A DNA stretch of 64,000 nucleotides, from assembly GCA_937896835.1 (NCBI GenBank), contig CALBOJ010000050.1, positions 1 through 64,000 of the forward strand, in the 5' to 3' direction. Below, piece after piece: positions 51,689-60,699 of this stretch. Position numbers and translations under genes: made by a program. Below the pieces are notes generated by a model. It saw nothing but the letters and a program-made list of their open reading frames with translations. It was not told the origin of the DNA and did no database searches. This DNA is from an uncultured Collinsella sp. Lineage in GTDB: Bacteria; Actinomycetota; Coriobacteriia; Coriobacteriales; Coriobacteriaceae. Each line of letters begins with the position of its first letter. The first letter of the stretch is position 1.

Positions 51689-52966
51689 CTAATCGAGTCC
51701 GGAGAACGAGGGGTACGCGCTCTCGCCGTGCTGACTCGCATCCAGGCCCAGTGCCTCGTCGGCCTCGTCCACGCGCAGGCTACCGTGGAACAGCGCCTTG
51801 ACCACCGCGGCGATCACCAAGTCGAGCATCAGCACAATAACGACCGTCACCACAATGCCCAGAACCTGCGAGACAAGCAGCGACACGTCGCCCGTGTAGA
51901 ACAGGCCGCCCTTACCGGTCCACGAGAGCTCCGGCACGCAGAACAGGCCCGTGAGCACACCGCCCAAGATGCCGCCGATACCGTGGCAACCGAACGCGTC
52001 GAGCGCATCGTCGTAGCCGAACTTGGTCTTAAGATGGCTGATGGCCAGGTAGCAGACGGGCGATACGATCAGGCCCATAACCAGCGCCGCCCACGGCTCG
52101 ACAAAGCCCGCGCCCGGCGTGACCACCACAAGGCCCGCGACCAGACCGGTGCTGGCACCCACCAGCGTGGGGCGACCGGTGTGCACGCGCTCGACGGCAA
52201 GCCATGAGACCATGCCCGCCGCGCTGGCCGTCACGGTGTTGAGGATGGCGAGCGCCGCCACGGCGTCGGCCTTAAACTCGCTGCCGCCGTTAAATCCAAA
52301 CCAGCCAAACCAAAGCAGGCCGGCGCCCAGTGCTACAAACGGCACGTTATGCGGACGATAGCTCACCATGCCAAAGCCGCGACGACGGCCGAGCATTAAG
52401 CAGAGAATCAGGCCCGTAAGACCGGACGAAATGTGCACCACGTCGCCGCCGGCAAAGTCGAGCGCTCCGATGATGTCGCCGATAAAGGAGCCATCGCCGC
52501 CCCAAACCATGTGGGCGAGCGGCGCATAGACCACGAGCAGCCAAATGCCCAGGAAGGCCGTCATGGCACCAAACTTAACGCGGCCGGCCAGGCTGCCCGT
52601 GACGATAGCGGCCGTGATCATGGCAAACGCCATCTGGAAGGCGATGTTGATGATCTGAGGGTAGACGGCACCGTCCGCGGCATTGCCCTCGGCCGCCTGC
52701 AGCACCTGGTTGAGCACCGGCAGGCACAGCAGCTGGTCAAGGCCTCCAATAAACGGGCTGGAACCGTCGCCGCCGTAGGCCAGCGACCAGCCGGCAACAA
52801 TCCACAGCACACCAACCAGGCCAATGGCGCCAAAGCACATAAGCATAGTGTTGATGACATTTTTGCGCCTGGACAGGCCGCCATAGAAAAACGCCAGACC
52901 CGGTGTCATTAAAAACACGAGCATGGTGCAGATGAGCATAAACGTTGTCGATCCCGTATCGTACAT
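51689..52966 (-). CDS. amt: ammonium transporter
   Basis: A 425-residue Amt/MEP/Rh channel with 11 helices. GGLSRRKNVINTMLM, DFAGGDVVHISSGLTGL with the first pore histidine, and DAFGCHGIGGILGGVLTGLF with the second, mark the family. It imports ammonium or ammonia and is closed by GlnK. The ATG at 52966 follows AGGGAG; a longer frame to 53155 is not supported. It is the first gene of amt-glnK. A 20-bp-spaced repeat lies upstream. Confidence 0.95.
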   Translation of the reverse strand: MYDTGSTTFMLICTMLVFLMTPGLAFFYGGLSRRKNVINTMLMCFGAIGLVGVLWIVAGWSLAYGGDGSSPFIGGLDQLLCLPVLNQVLQAAEGNAADGAVYPQIINIAFQMAFAMITAAIVTGSLAGRVKFGAMTAFLGIWLLVVYAPLAHMVWGGDGSFIGDIIGALDFAGGDVVHISSGLTGLILCLMLGRRRGFGMVSYRPHNVPFVALGAGLLWFGWFGFNGGSEFKADAVAALAILNTVTASAAGMVSWLAVERVHTGRPTLVGASTGLVAGLVVVTPGAGFVEPWAALVMGLIVSPVCYLAISHLKTKFGYDDALDAFGCHGIGGILGGVLTGLFCVPELSWTGKGGLFYTGDVSLLVSQVLGIVVTVVIVLMLDLVIAAVVKALFHGSLRVDEADEALGLDASQHGESAYPSFSGLD

Positions 52967-53069
52967 TCGCTCTCCCTTGGTCGCGTGGACGTTGTCGGCG
53001 CCCATAATGCGGCCGAGGGGCAACTGGTGTAGACCAGATACGGCGTTGTTAAACGCTGCGTTGTCGAAT

Positions 53070-53101
53070 GGAAACGGTGCCGCAATCTTGGAAACGGCGC
53101 A
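53070..53101 (-). promoter_or_regulatory. repeated motif upstream of amt
   Basis: GGAAACGG(T/C)GC occurs at 53070-53080 and 53090-53100, exactly 20 bases (two helical turns) apart, about 110 bases upstream of amt. This is a possible nitrogen-regulator site; its identity is unknown. Confidence 0.35.
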
Positions 53102-53164
53102 GCAACGGGCGCGAAACCAATGGGAAATACGCGAGCAAGGGGGCCGTGAGTGCACCCGTCCCGA

Positions 53165-54184
53165 CTAGCGCCGGAACAGCTCGTGGGCGCGGTCGCGGAG
53201 ATTAGTTGCTCGAATGACACCTTCGTAGCGATTGATGCGCAGACGCGGGAAGGCGTTAAAGAAGCGTAGGTCGCGGCGGCTGAGTGACACGCTTGGCACC
53301 GGACGGCTCATGCGCTTGCCGGCAAGGCGACGACCGAGCGACGGACGCGGCATGCTCGGCGCGGCATCGGCCACGCGGCGGGCAGCGAGTGCCAGGCCGC
53401 GAGCACCATCCGAGATAAACGTCGGCATCGAAGCCTTCTCGCGCAGGGCATCGAGCGCGGCGTCACCCAGCTCGGCCAGCCACGCGTTAACGGCACGGCT
53501 GCGGATATGCGTCTGTGCCACCGAGTCAATCGTAGAATCGGGAATACGTTCGAGCATTGAGTCCGAGGCATCGGCAAGCGACTCATTGATGCGGTCGGCA
53601 AGGTCGGCACGCACACGCTCAAGCTGATCGGACAGGCGGCGCCAGCTGGCCAACGAGCACACCGCGTCGACCATCATCGCGACCGCGACGATAAAGGCGG
53701 ACAGCCGCACAATCAGCACCGGCAAATGGCCGAGCAGGCCCAACACCGCCGGTTCCACTACGCGGCAAATGCACAACGCACCCAAGCCAAACGCGCAGGC
53801 CCAGTACAGACAAATGCGTCCGTGCAAGTTAAACGGCAGGTGCGAGTAATCCCAAAAGCGAGCGCCCGTTGTTTTTTCCAACAGCACGCCTACGCTGTAC
53901 TCAATCACGCTGCATACGAGCGCTGCAGCGACAAACTGGCTCGAGGCATCCAGAATCCCGCGCAACAGCAGCCAGCAGGCAATGCCGCCCGCGCCATAGA
54001 TGGGGCAGCACGGCCCCAGCAAAAAGCCACTGTTGGCAAATCGTCCGTGATTGAGCATGGCGCATACTGTCGACTCCCATGCCCAACCGCAAAACCCGTA
54101 AAAGGCAAACGAGAGCACCAGCGCCGAGAGCGGACAGGCAGCAAGTGTCGCGCCGTCAAATGCCATGTCGATCGCGGTCCCCAC
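53165..54184 (-). CDS. CmpB/DUF1113-like membrane protein
   Basis: A 339-residue protein. The N-terminal half has about four helices and the ABC_trans_CmpB pattern FYGFCGWAWES ... NSGFLLGPCCPIYG. It is called a putative ABC permease in databases but has no ATPase partner here. The C-terminal half (about 175-339) is soluble, helical and basic and is not recognised. The start is GTG at 54184, six bases after AGGG; the first ATG (54166) lacks a good site. It is three bases downstream of the HD gene, so they are likely co-transcribed. Confidence 0.75.
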   Translation of the reverse strand: MGTAIDMAFDGATLAACPLSALVLSFAFYGFCGWAWESTVCAMLNHGRFANSGFLLGPCCPIYGAGGIACWLLLRGILDASSQFVAAALVCSVIEYSVGVLLEKTTGARFWDYSHLPFNLHGRICLYWACAFGLGALCICRVVEPAVLGLLGHLPVLIVRLSAFIVAVAMMVDAVCSLASWRRLSDQLERVRADLADRINESLADASDSMLERIPDSTIDSVAQTHIRSRAVNAWLAELGDAALDALREKASMPTFISDGARGLALAARRVADAAPSMPRPSLGRRLAGKRMSRPVPSVSLSRRDLRFFNAFPRLRINRYEGVIRATNLRDRAHELFRR

Positions 54185-54187
54185 CGT

Positions 54188-54724
54188 CTACCCTCTCCTC
54201 TTTTCGCTCGATTCGCCACTCATGCCATCGTCCGCCTCGTCCTTGCGTGGCAGACGACCGGCGACCGTCTCGCGCAGAGCGCACCATTTATCCGCCAGGC
54301 ACACAATCCATGCCTCACGACACGTCGGCGGCACCGGTACCAGCGGAAACATATGGCGCGCGATAATATTCCGCTCGCGCGGCGTCAGCTCAAAATCCTC
54401 TTCGGCACGCGCCAGGGCAAAAAATGGATGCCGAAACCCGTGCAGTCGATGGCTCGGATCGGGGTCGTGCCAATCATATAGAAAATAATCGTGCAGCAGG
54501 GCCCCGCGCAACAGCGAGGCACGGTCGACCGAAATGCCAGCACGGCCCAAGCACTCGGCAAAGGACAGGCTCGCCCGCGCCACCGAAATCACATGCGCAT
54601 ACACCGTCACGTCGCCATGCTGGATAAACTCGTGCGTCAGGTCCAAGCGGCCCGCCTGGGCCAGCTGACGGGCGGCATCGTCGACCTCGTGCGCGATTTT
54701 CTCGGCACGAACGGCATCAGACAT
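54188..54724 (-). CDS. HD-domain phosphohydrolase-like protein
   Basis: A 178-residue protein with the HD metal motif in LLRGALLHDYFLYDW (His-Asp) and further histidines in HGFRHPFFAL and IIARHMFP. HD proteins hydrolyse phosphoesters such as (p)ppGpp, cyclic dinucleotides or dNTPs; this one is short and unassigned. AAGGAGG lies four bases before the ATG at 54724. It is transcribed with the membrane protein downstream, suggesting a joint but unknown role. Confidence 0.8.
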   Translation of the reverse strand: MSDAVRAEKIAHEVDDAARQLAQAGRLDLTHEFIQHGDVTVYAHVISVARASLSFAECLGRAGISVDRASLLRGALLHDYFLYDWHDPDPSHRLHGFRHPFFALARAEEDFELTPRERNIIARHMFPLVPVPPTCREAWIVCLADKWCALRETVAGRLPRKDEADDGMSGESSEKRRG

Positions 54725-54952
54725 GCTGCCTCCTTCCAGCGGCTCACGGCGGCATGCCACGGCCTGCACGCATTGAATAAAATCATCATCGAATCTACCA
54801 GTATGGCATCAGACAAAACGTTTTGCCCCGCCAGTTGGCGAATTACCGCGCCGCCGTCACATATCAAACGCCAAAATGTGCGAGACTGTTTTGTGCAATT
54901 GTGCCGGCCGAGGGAGCGCCGGCGCTCGATTCGCATGGAGTAACCAACAACG

Positions 54953-56734
54953 ATGCTGCTTACGCAAACGACAACGCCCGAGGACGTCAAGGCTCTCGAC
55001 CGCGCCGAGCTTCCGCTGCTCTGCGGCGAGATCCGTCAGGCAATCCTCGAAAGCTCCGCCGCTGTCGGCGGGCACGTTGCCCCCAACCTGGGCGTCGTTG
55101 AGCTTACGGTTGCGCTTCATCGCGTGTTTAACTCCCCCATCGACAAGATTGTCTTTGACGTTTCGCACCAGACCTACGCCCACAAGGCGCTGACGGGGCG
55201 CGCGTACACTTATATCGATCCGGAGCGTTATGGTGAGGCTTCTGGCTTTGCCAATCCCGACGAGTCCGAGCACGACTTGTTTGCCATGGGCCATACCTCC
55301 ACGTCGGTGAGCCTGGGCTGCGGCCTGGCACACGCTCGTGACCTGGCGGGCGATACGTACAACGTCATTACCATCATTGGCGACGGCTCGCTTTCGGGCG
55401 GCTTGGCGTTTGAGGGCCTCGACAATGCCGCCGAACTCGACAGCAACTTGATCATCATCGTCAACGATAACGACCAGTCCATCGCCGAAAACCACGGTGG
55501 CCTGTATCGCAATCTGGCCGAGCTGCGCGCCAGCAACGGCACCTGTGAGCGCAACGTTTTCCGCGCGATGGGGCTCGACTACCGCTATCTGGACACCGGC
55601 AACGATGTGTTGGCCCTGGTCGACACGCTGCAGGAGCTGCGCGATATCGATCATCCCATCGTGCTGCACGTCTCCACCGCAAAGGGCAAGGGCTTTGAGC
55701 CAGCCCAGAGCGACCCCGAGCGCTGGCATCATGTGGGTCCGTTTGACATGGCGACTGGGCGCAAGCTCTGCCCGGGCCATCCGAGCGAGCCTGCGCCGCG
55801 CACCTATGCCGACATTACGGGCGAGGCGCTCAGCGCCGCCATCGAGCACGATCCGCAGGTCGTGGGCATCACGGCCGCCACGCCCTACATCATGGGCTTT
55901 ACACCCGAGCTTCGCGCCGCGGCAGGCAAGCACTTTGTCGACGTGGGCATTGCCGAGGAACACGCCGTGACCTTTGCCACCGCGCTTGCGCGCTCGGGCG
56001 CCAAGCCAGTCTTTGGTGTGTACGGCACGTTTTTGCAGCGCGCCTACGACGAACTGTGGCACGACCTGTGCCTCAACGACGCCCCCGCAACCATCTTGGT
56101 GTTTGGCGCGTCGATCTTTGGCACCACGTCCGAGACGCACCTCTCGTTCTTCGATATTTCCATGCTGGGCGGACTTCCCAACATGCACTACCTTGCACCT
56201 GCCTGCATGGAGGAATACCTGTCCATGCTGAGCTGGTCGCTCGACCACCGCGAGCATCCCGTGGCGATTCGCGTGCCGGGCATTGGCTTGGTAAGCCGCC
56301 CCGATCTTGCGCCCGCCGAAGACACCGACTATAGCGTCGTTCGCTACAACGTGGTACGCCAGGGACGCGACGTGGCCGTGCTCGCGCTTGGCGATTTCTT
56401 TGAGCTGGGCGAGCGCGTGACAAACCGCTTGGCCGCCGAGTACGGTATCGAGGCCACACTCGTCAACCCGCGCTTTGCAACCGAGCTCGACCGCGAGTTC
56501 CTCGACAGCCTTGCCGCCGAGCACCGCGTTGTCGTCACCCTCGAGGACGGCGTCTTGGACGGCGGCTGGGGCGAGCGTGTGGCGTGTTACCTGGCCTGCA
56601 CGCCCGTGCGCACGCGCACCTTCGGCATCGCCAAGGGCTTCCCCGACCGCTACGACCCCAACGAACTGCTCGCTCAGAACGGCATGACGGCCGAGAACAT
56701 GGCCGTCGAAGCCGTAAGGCTACTTAACGAGTAA
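54953..56734 (+). CDS. dxs: 1-deoxy-D-xylulose-5-phosphate synthase
   Basis: Thiamin-diphosphate enzyme joining pyruvate and glyceraldehyde 3-phosphate, the entry and usually rate-limiting step of the MEP pathway. The 593-residue protein has the cofactor motif GDGSLSGGLAFEGLDNAA near 143-160, HVSTAKGKGF, and VDVGIAEEHAVTFA near 330-343. It is shorter than classical DXS (about 620-640) because the N-terminal strand is trimmed. GGAG lies 11 bases before the ATG at 54953. It is the partner of ispE at 56-952. A divergent promoter region of about 230 bases separates it from the HD gene. Confidence 0.95.
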   Translation: MLLTQTTTPEDVKALDRAELPLLCGEIRQAILESSAAVGGHVAPNLGVVELTVALHRVFNSPIDKIVFDVSHQTYAHKALTGRAYTYIDPERYGEASGFANPDESEHDLFAMGHTSTSVSLGCGLAHARDLAGDTYNVITIIGDGSLSGGLAFEGLDNAAELDSNLIIIVNDNDQSIAENHGGLYRNLAELRASNGTCERNVFRAMGLDYRYLDTGNDVLALVDTLQELRDIDHPIVLHVSTAKGKGFEPAQSDPERWHHVGPFDMATGRKLCPGHPSEPAPRTYADITGEALSAAIEHDPQVVGITAATPYIMGFTPELRAAAGKHFVDVGIAEEHAVTFATALARSGAKPVFGVYGTFLQRAYDELWHDLCLNDAPATILVFGASIFGTTSETHLSFFDISMLGGLPNMHYLAPACMEEYLSMLSWSLDHREHPVAIRVPGIGLVSRPDLAPAEDTDYSVVRYNVVRQGRDVAVLALGDFFELGERVTNRLAAEYGIEATLVNPRFATELDREFLDSLAAEHRVVVTLEDGVLDGGWGERVACYLACTPVRTRTFGIAKGFPDRYDPNELLAQNGMTAENMAVEAVRLLNE

Positions 56735-56736
56735 AA

Positions 56737-56773
56737 ACCTCCGCAAGGGAAGCACCCCTGCGGAGGTTTTTTT
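56737..56773 (+). terminator. intrinsic terminator of dxs
   Basis: Nine-base arms ACCTCCGCA / TGCGGAGGT with a 13-base loop and seven T residues, directly after the dxs stop. Confidence 0.95.
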
Positions 56774-56785
56774 CGCGGCGCGATT

Positions 56786-57003
56786 GTCTCAATCTGTAAC
56801 ATCTAGGGCCCGAATTCCCGTCTAACTGTTACAGATCTAGATAAGACGTCTTAGTCCCAAACCTTTGTCTCGATCTGTAACAGATAGAGACCTTTTGGCC
56901 GTCTACCTGTTACAGATCGAGACATTCGAATTCCCCTGAAGAGAAAATCTCAATCTGTAACAGTTACTCGGCAAAAATGGCTGCAGATGTTACAGATCGA
57001 GAC
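56786..57003. repeat. array of three palindromes with about 81-base period
   Basis: Three 57-bp units, each opening with GTCTC(A/G)ATCTGTAAC and closing with GTTACAGATC(G/T)AGAC: 56786-56842, 56867-56923, 56947-57003. Unit two is a perfect 17-bp inverted repeat. Starts are 81 and 80 bases apart and spacers are 23-24 bases. The centres differ but each can fold into a small inner stem. It fills the gap between dxs and the ABC operon together with the hairpin copy at 57037. Confidence 0.8.
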
Positions 57004-57036
57004 AAAACAGCAAGGCATGCCGCTGCATCGGCCAGA

Positions 57037-57071
57037 ACCGCCACAAAGGTGCCTGTCCCTTTATGGTAGGT
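57037..57071. repeat. hairpin repeat, copy G
   Basis: Arms around CCACAAAGG / CCTTTATGG with loop TGCCTGTC, less perfect than its relatives at 33733 and 48094. It sits 43 bases before the promoter of the amino-acid ABC operon. Confidence 0.5.
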
Positions 57072-57113
57072 AGAATAACCCATAAGGTAAGTATGTTTCT
57101 GAGTTATTTCGTG

Positions 57114-57143
57114 TTGACCCATTTGAGCGGGATGGGGTATAAC
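57114..57143 (+). promoter_or_regulatory. sigma-70-type promoter of the amino-acid ABC operon
   Basis: -35 TTGACC, 18-base spacer, -10 TATAAC. The start would be near 57150, giving a leader of about 37 bases. Confidence 0.75.
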
Positions 57144-57186
57144 TCTACTCAACCGCTAGGGATTTTATTGAGAAAGGTGTTCTCCT

Positions 57187-58182
57187 ATGAGCAAGAACCT
57201 CTCCCAGCAGGTCGTTCTCGACCGCCGCGGCTTCGTTGCCGCCACCTTCGCAACCGTCGCCGGCCTTGGTCTTGCCGGCTGCTCTGACACCAGCGCCGAG
57301 GCTGACAAGGGTTCCGCCGCTGGCTCCTCCAAGAGCTCCGAAGATACCGAGGCTTCCACCACGCTCGACGCCAAGGCATTCGACAAGCTCGTCGACAACG
57401 GCCCCAAGGCCGATGACGATGTCATCGCCGCCAGCACCTGGGCCACGGCCGTCAAGGACGCCGGCGTCTTTAAGATCGGTGGCGTTCAGACCTCCACGCT
57501 CTTCTCCCTCCTCAACGAGAAGGACGGTCAGACCCGCGGCTTCGACGCCGGCATCGCACAGCTCCTGTCCAACTACATTCTGGGCGAGAACAAGGTCGAG
57601 ATCACCCAGGTGACCTCGGACACGCGCGAGTCCGTCCTGCAGAACGGCCAGGTCGACGCCGTCTTTGCCACCTACACCATCACCGATGAGCGCAAGAAGC
57701 TCGTCTCCTTCGCCGGCCCCTACTACTACACCCAGCAGGCTATCCTGGTGCTCACCGATAACGACGACATCAAGGGCGTCGACGACCTGGCCAATAAGAA
57801 CGTCGCCGTCCAGTCCGGCTCCAACGGCCCCGCCATCCTGGAGGAGTTTGCCCCCAAGGCCAGCCAGCAGGAGTTCAAGACCGACGAGGAGGCACGTCAG
57901 GCACTCCAGCAGGGCCGCGTCGATGCCTACGTCATCGACAACAACATGCAGCAGAGCGCCCTGGTCCGCGAGCCCGGCAAGTACAAGATTGCCGGCAAGC
58001 CCTTCGGCAGCAAGGAGCCCTACGGCATCGGCCTGCCGCTCGATTCCGACGGTGTCGCCTTTGTCAACGACTTCCTTAAGAAGATCGAGGATGACGGCAC
58101 CTGGACCGAGCTGTGGCAGATCTGCATTGGTGACCGTACGGGCGACACCAATGTTCCCGAGCTGCCCGAGATCGGCGCCTAG
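57187..58182 (+). CDS. amino-acid ABC transporter substrate-binding lipoprotein
   Basis: A 331-residue family 3 solute-binding protein for a polar amino acid such as glutamate, glutamine or cystine. The signal has a twin-arginine motif LDRRGFVA (Arg13-14) and a lipobox LAGC with Cys32, so it is a Tat-exported lipoprotein, as often in actinobacteria. Binding-domain features include GFDAGIAQLLSNYIL and NQVDAVFATYTIT-like segments (GQVDAVFATYTITDERKK). AAAGG lies nine bases before the ATG at 57187. First gene of the ABC operon. Exact ligand unknown. Confidence 0.93.
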   Translation: MSKNLSQQVVLDRRGFVAATFATVAGLGLAGCSDTSAEADKGSAAGSSKSSEDTEASTTLDAKAFDKLVDNGPKADDDVIAASTWATAVKDAGVFKIGGVQTSTLFSLLNEKDGQTRGFDAGIAQLLSNYILGENKVEITQVTSDTRESVLQNGQVDAVFATYTITDERKKLVSFAGPYYYTQQAILVLTDNDDIKGVDDLANKNVAVQSGSNGPAILEEFAPKASQQEFKTDEEARQALQQGRVDAYVIDNNMQQSALVREPGKYKIAGKPFGSKEPYGIGLPLDSDGVAFVNDFLKKIEDDGTWTELWQICIGDRTGDTNVPELPEIGA

Positions 58183-58270
58183 GCAGCGAGCCTAGTAACG
58201 GCCGCTACGAAACCATATGGAAACGCACGATGCGCTTTATTGCGCTAAACTGTTTCCTCACTGAGTTGTC

Positions 58271-58299
58271 GGGGCTTCCGTACACACGGGAGCCCCTTT
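58271..58299 (+). terminator. partial terminator within the ABC operon
   Basis: Arms GGGGCTTCCGT / ACGGGAGCCCC (one wobble pair) with a four-base loop and TTTCCTT after it, between the binding-protein gene and its permeases. Such partial terminators usually let more binding protein than permease be made. Confidence 0.75.
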
Positions 58300-58320
58300 C
58301 CTTACCGGCGGGAGGTCCGC

Positions 58321-58980
58321 ATGAGTCTCTCCGAGCTCTGGTCGCTCTATGGCCAGAACTATATCGACGCGCTGCTGGCAACCTGGGGCATGACGCTTGA
58401 GTCGTTTGCCATCGCCATGGTGCTGGCCGTCGCCGTCACCGTGATGCGCGTGTCGCCGCTCAAGCCGCTGCGCGTCTTTGGCGACCTGTATGTCCAGGTC
58501 TTCCGTAACATCCCCGGCATCGCGCTGCTCATTATCGTCGTCTACGCGCTGCCGCCGCTCAAGGTCGTCCTGCCCTACCGCACCTGCGTCATCGTCGCCA
58601 CAGTGCTCTTGGGTTCTGCCTTTGGCTCCGAGAACTTTATGAGCGGCATCAACACCGTCGGTGTCGGTCAGGTGGAAGCCGCCCGCTCGCTGGGCATGAG
58701 CTTCAGCCGTATCCTCGCCAAGATCGTGATTCCGCAGGCGCTGCGCTCGAGCGTGCTGCCCATGACCAACCTCTTTATCGCCGTCATGCTCACCACCGCG
58801 CTCGGCAGTCAGGTGCCGCTTAAACCGCAGGAGCTCACCGGCGTGGTGAGCTACATCAACACGCGCTCGCTCGGCGGCGTCGCCGCGTTCTTTATCTCGG
58901 CGCTCGGCTACCTGGGCACGGCCTTTGTGGTGAGCCACATTGGCAACTATATCGATAAGAAGGTGAGGATCCTCCGATGA
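58321..58980 (+). CDS. amino-acid ABC transporter permease (first)
   Basis: A 219-residue membrane permease of the HisM/GlnP type, with about five helices and the EAA loop VEAARSLGMSFSRILAKIVIPQAL typical of polar amino-acid importers. GGAGGT lies four bases before the ATG at 58321. It overlaps the second permease gene by four bases (ATGA), so the two are made together and form the heterodimer of the channel. Confidence 0.93.
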   Translation: MSLSELWSLYGQNYIDALLATWGMTLESFAIAMVLAVAVTVMRVSPLKPLRVFGDLYVQVFRNIPGIALLIIVVYALPPLKVVLPYRTCVIVATVLLGSAFGSENFMSGINTVGVGQVEAARSLGMSFSRILAKIVIPQALRSSVLPMTNLFIAVMLTTALGSQVPLKPQELTGVVSYINTRSLGGVAAFFISALGYLGTAFVVSHIGNYIDKKVRILR

Positions 58981-59810
58981 GCAAGCACTCCACCTCCGCG
59001 CTCACCATGCGCGATGCGCTCTACGAGGCTCCCGGCCCCAAGATGCGCGCCAAGATTCGCGTCGGCACCGCCATCTCACTTGTTGCCGTGGCCGCGCTCA
59101 TCGCTCTGGTACTGCAGCGCTTTTATGTGACCGGTCAGCTTTCGGTCCATTACTGGTACTTCTTTACGCACCTCACCACCTGGAAGTTCCTGCTTGCCGG
59201 TTTTGAGGGCACAGTAAAGGTCGCGCTCACCGCCGGCACCATCGCGCTGGTACTGGGCTTAGCCCTCATGCTCGGCCGTACCAGCGACATCAAGCCGCTG
59301 CAGCTGGTCTGCCGCGTGCTCACCGATTTCTTCCGTGGCGTGCCGAGCCTGCTGTTCATCTACTTCTTCTTTTTGGTGCTGCCCCAGTACAAGATCGCGC
59401 TGCCGTCGTTTTGGATGCTCACGCTTCCCGTCGCGCTCGCCGCGGCCGGCGTACTCGCCGAGATCTTCCGCGCCGGCGTCAATGCCGTGCCGCGCGGCCA
59501 GGTCGAGGCCGCCCAGGCGCTCGGTCTCTCCAAGGCTAAAATCACCTTTAAAATCGTGCTGCCGCAGGCCATTCGGTTTATCATTCCGTCGTTGATTTCG
59601 CAGCTTGTGGTCGTCGTCAAAGACACCACCGTCGCCTACGTGGTGAGCTACCCCGACCTTATGCAAAACGCCCGCGTGCTCATTACCAACTACGACGCCC
59701 TCGTGTCGGTCTACCTGGTGATCGCGGTCATCTATATCCTCATCAACGTCGCAATCAACAAGGCCGCTGTCTACGTTTCGCACAAGACCGGCGCGACCAT
59801 CATTCGCTAA
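58977..59810 (+). CDS. amino-acid ABC transporter permease (second)
   Basis: A 277-residue permease with a longer cytoplasmic N-terminus than the first (about 30 residues before the first helix). The coupling loop is VEAAQALGLSKAKITFKIVLPQAI. The ATG at 58977 overlaps the previous stop. It forms the second channel subunit; both pair with the ATPase encoded next. Confidence 0.93.
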   Translation: MSKHSTSALTMRDALYEAPGPKMRAKIRVGTAISLVAVAALIALVLQRFYVTGQLSVHYWYFFTHLTTWKFLLAGFEGTVKVALTAGTIALVLGLALMLGRTSDIKPLQLVCRVLTDFFRGVPSLLFIYFFFLVLPQYKIALPSFWMLTLPVALAAAGVLAEIFRAGVNAVPRGQVEAAQALGLSKAKITFKIVLPQAIRFIIPSLISQLVVVVKDTTVAYVVSYPDLMQNARVLITNYDALVSVYLVIAVIYILINVAINKAAVYVSHKTGATIIR

Positions 59811-59846
59811 CGATTTACCATTTCGAGTCATAAGGAGCCGAGCACC

Positions 59847-60611
59847 ATGGCACAGAGCACTTCTTCTACCGGTAATCAGCCGCTGATCGAGCTCAAGCAC
59901 GTCGATAAGCACTATGGCGATCTGCACGTCCTCAACGACATCAATCTCTCGGTCGACCGCGGCGAAGTCGTCGTCGTGATCGGCCCCTCGGGCTCGGGCA
60001 AGTCGACCATGTGCCGAACCATCAACCGCCTGGAAACCATCGACTCGGGCGAGATCCTCATCGAGGGCGAGCCCCTGCCGCAAGAAGGCAAGGATCTTGC
60101 CCGCATGCGTGCCGAGCTGGGCATGGTGTTCCAACAGTTCAACCTGTTTGCACATATGACGGTACTGCAGAACGTCATGCTGGGACCGGTCGACGTGCTG
60201 GGCGTCTCCAAGGATGAGGCCCGCGAGCGTGCCATGGACCTGCTGGGCCGCGTTGGCGTTGCCGAGCAGGCCGACAAGGTGCCCGCACAGCTTTCGGGCG
60301 GTCAGCAGCAACGCGTGGCCATCGCCCGTTCGCTTGCCATGCAGCCCAAGGCCATGCTCTTCGATGAGCCCACGAGCGCCCTTGACCCCGAGATGATCAA
60401 CGAGGTGCTCGAGGTCATGGTCCGTCTGGCCCAGCAGGGCATGACGATGATCGTCATTACGCACGAGATGAACTTTGCGCGCCGCGTGGCCGACCGTGTC
60501 GTGTTTATGGCCGATGGCCAGATCGTGGAAACCGGCACGCCCGACGAGTTCTTCGACCATCCCCAGACTAAACGCGCCCAGGACTTCCTCAACTCCATCA
60601 AGGGCCACTAA
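59847..60611 (+). CDS. amino-acid ABC transporter ATP-binding protein
   Basis: A 254-residue ATPase of the GlnQ/GluA type. Walker A GPSGSGKST is at 46-54, the signature LSGGQQQRVAIARSL and Walker B MLFDEPTSALDPE are intact, and ITHEMNFARRVADR carries the switch histidine. AAGGAG precedes the ATG at 59847. It closes the binding protein-permease-permease-ATPase operon. No terminator is obvious, and transcription may continue into the amidotransferase-type gene. Confidence 0.95.
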   Translation: MAQSTSSTGNQPLIELKHVDKHYGDLHVLNDINLSVDRGEVVVVIGPSGSGKSTMCRTINRLETIDSGEILIEGEPLPQEGKDLARMRAELGMVFQQFNLFAHMTVLQNVMLGPVDVLGVSKDEARERAMDLLGRVGVAEQADKVPAQLSGGQQQRVAIARSLAMQPKAMLFDEPTSALDPEMINEVLEVMVRLAQQGMTMIVITHEMNFARRVADRVVFMADGQIVETGTPDEFFDHPQTKRAQDFLNSIKGH

Positions 60612-60699
60612 CCCAATTGCCACGCGGGACACATTCATCTGCAGCGTTTGCCCCGCGCCACCCCTGTGCCATGTCCATCCGGATTCGAAAGCCGCACCT

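Noticed and set aside
51566..52207. 213-codon frame across the amt-glnK palindrome
   Set aside because: Runs through the long hairpin and antisense to amt; no ribosome site.
56786..57003. CRISPR array
   Set aside because: Units are palindromes with diverged centres, only three copies, imperfect repeat identity and no cas genes nearby.
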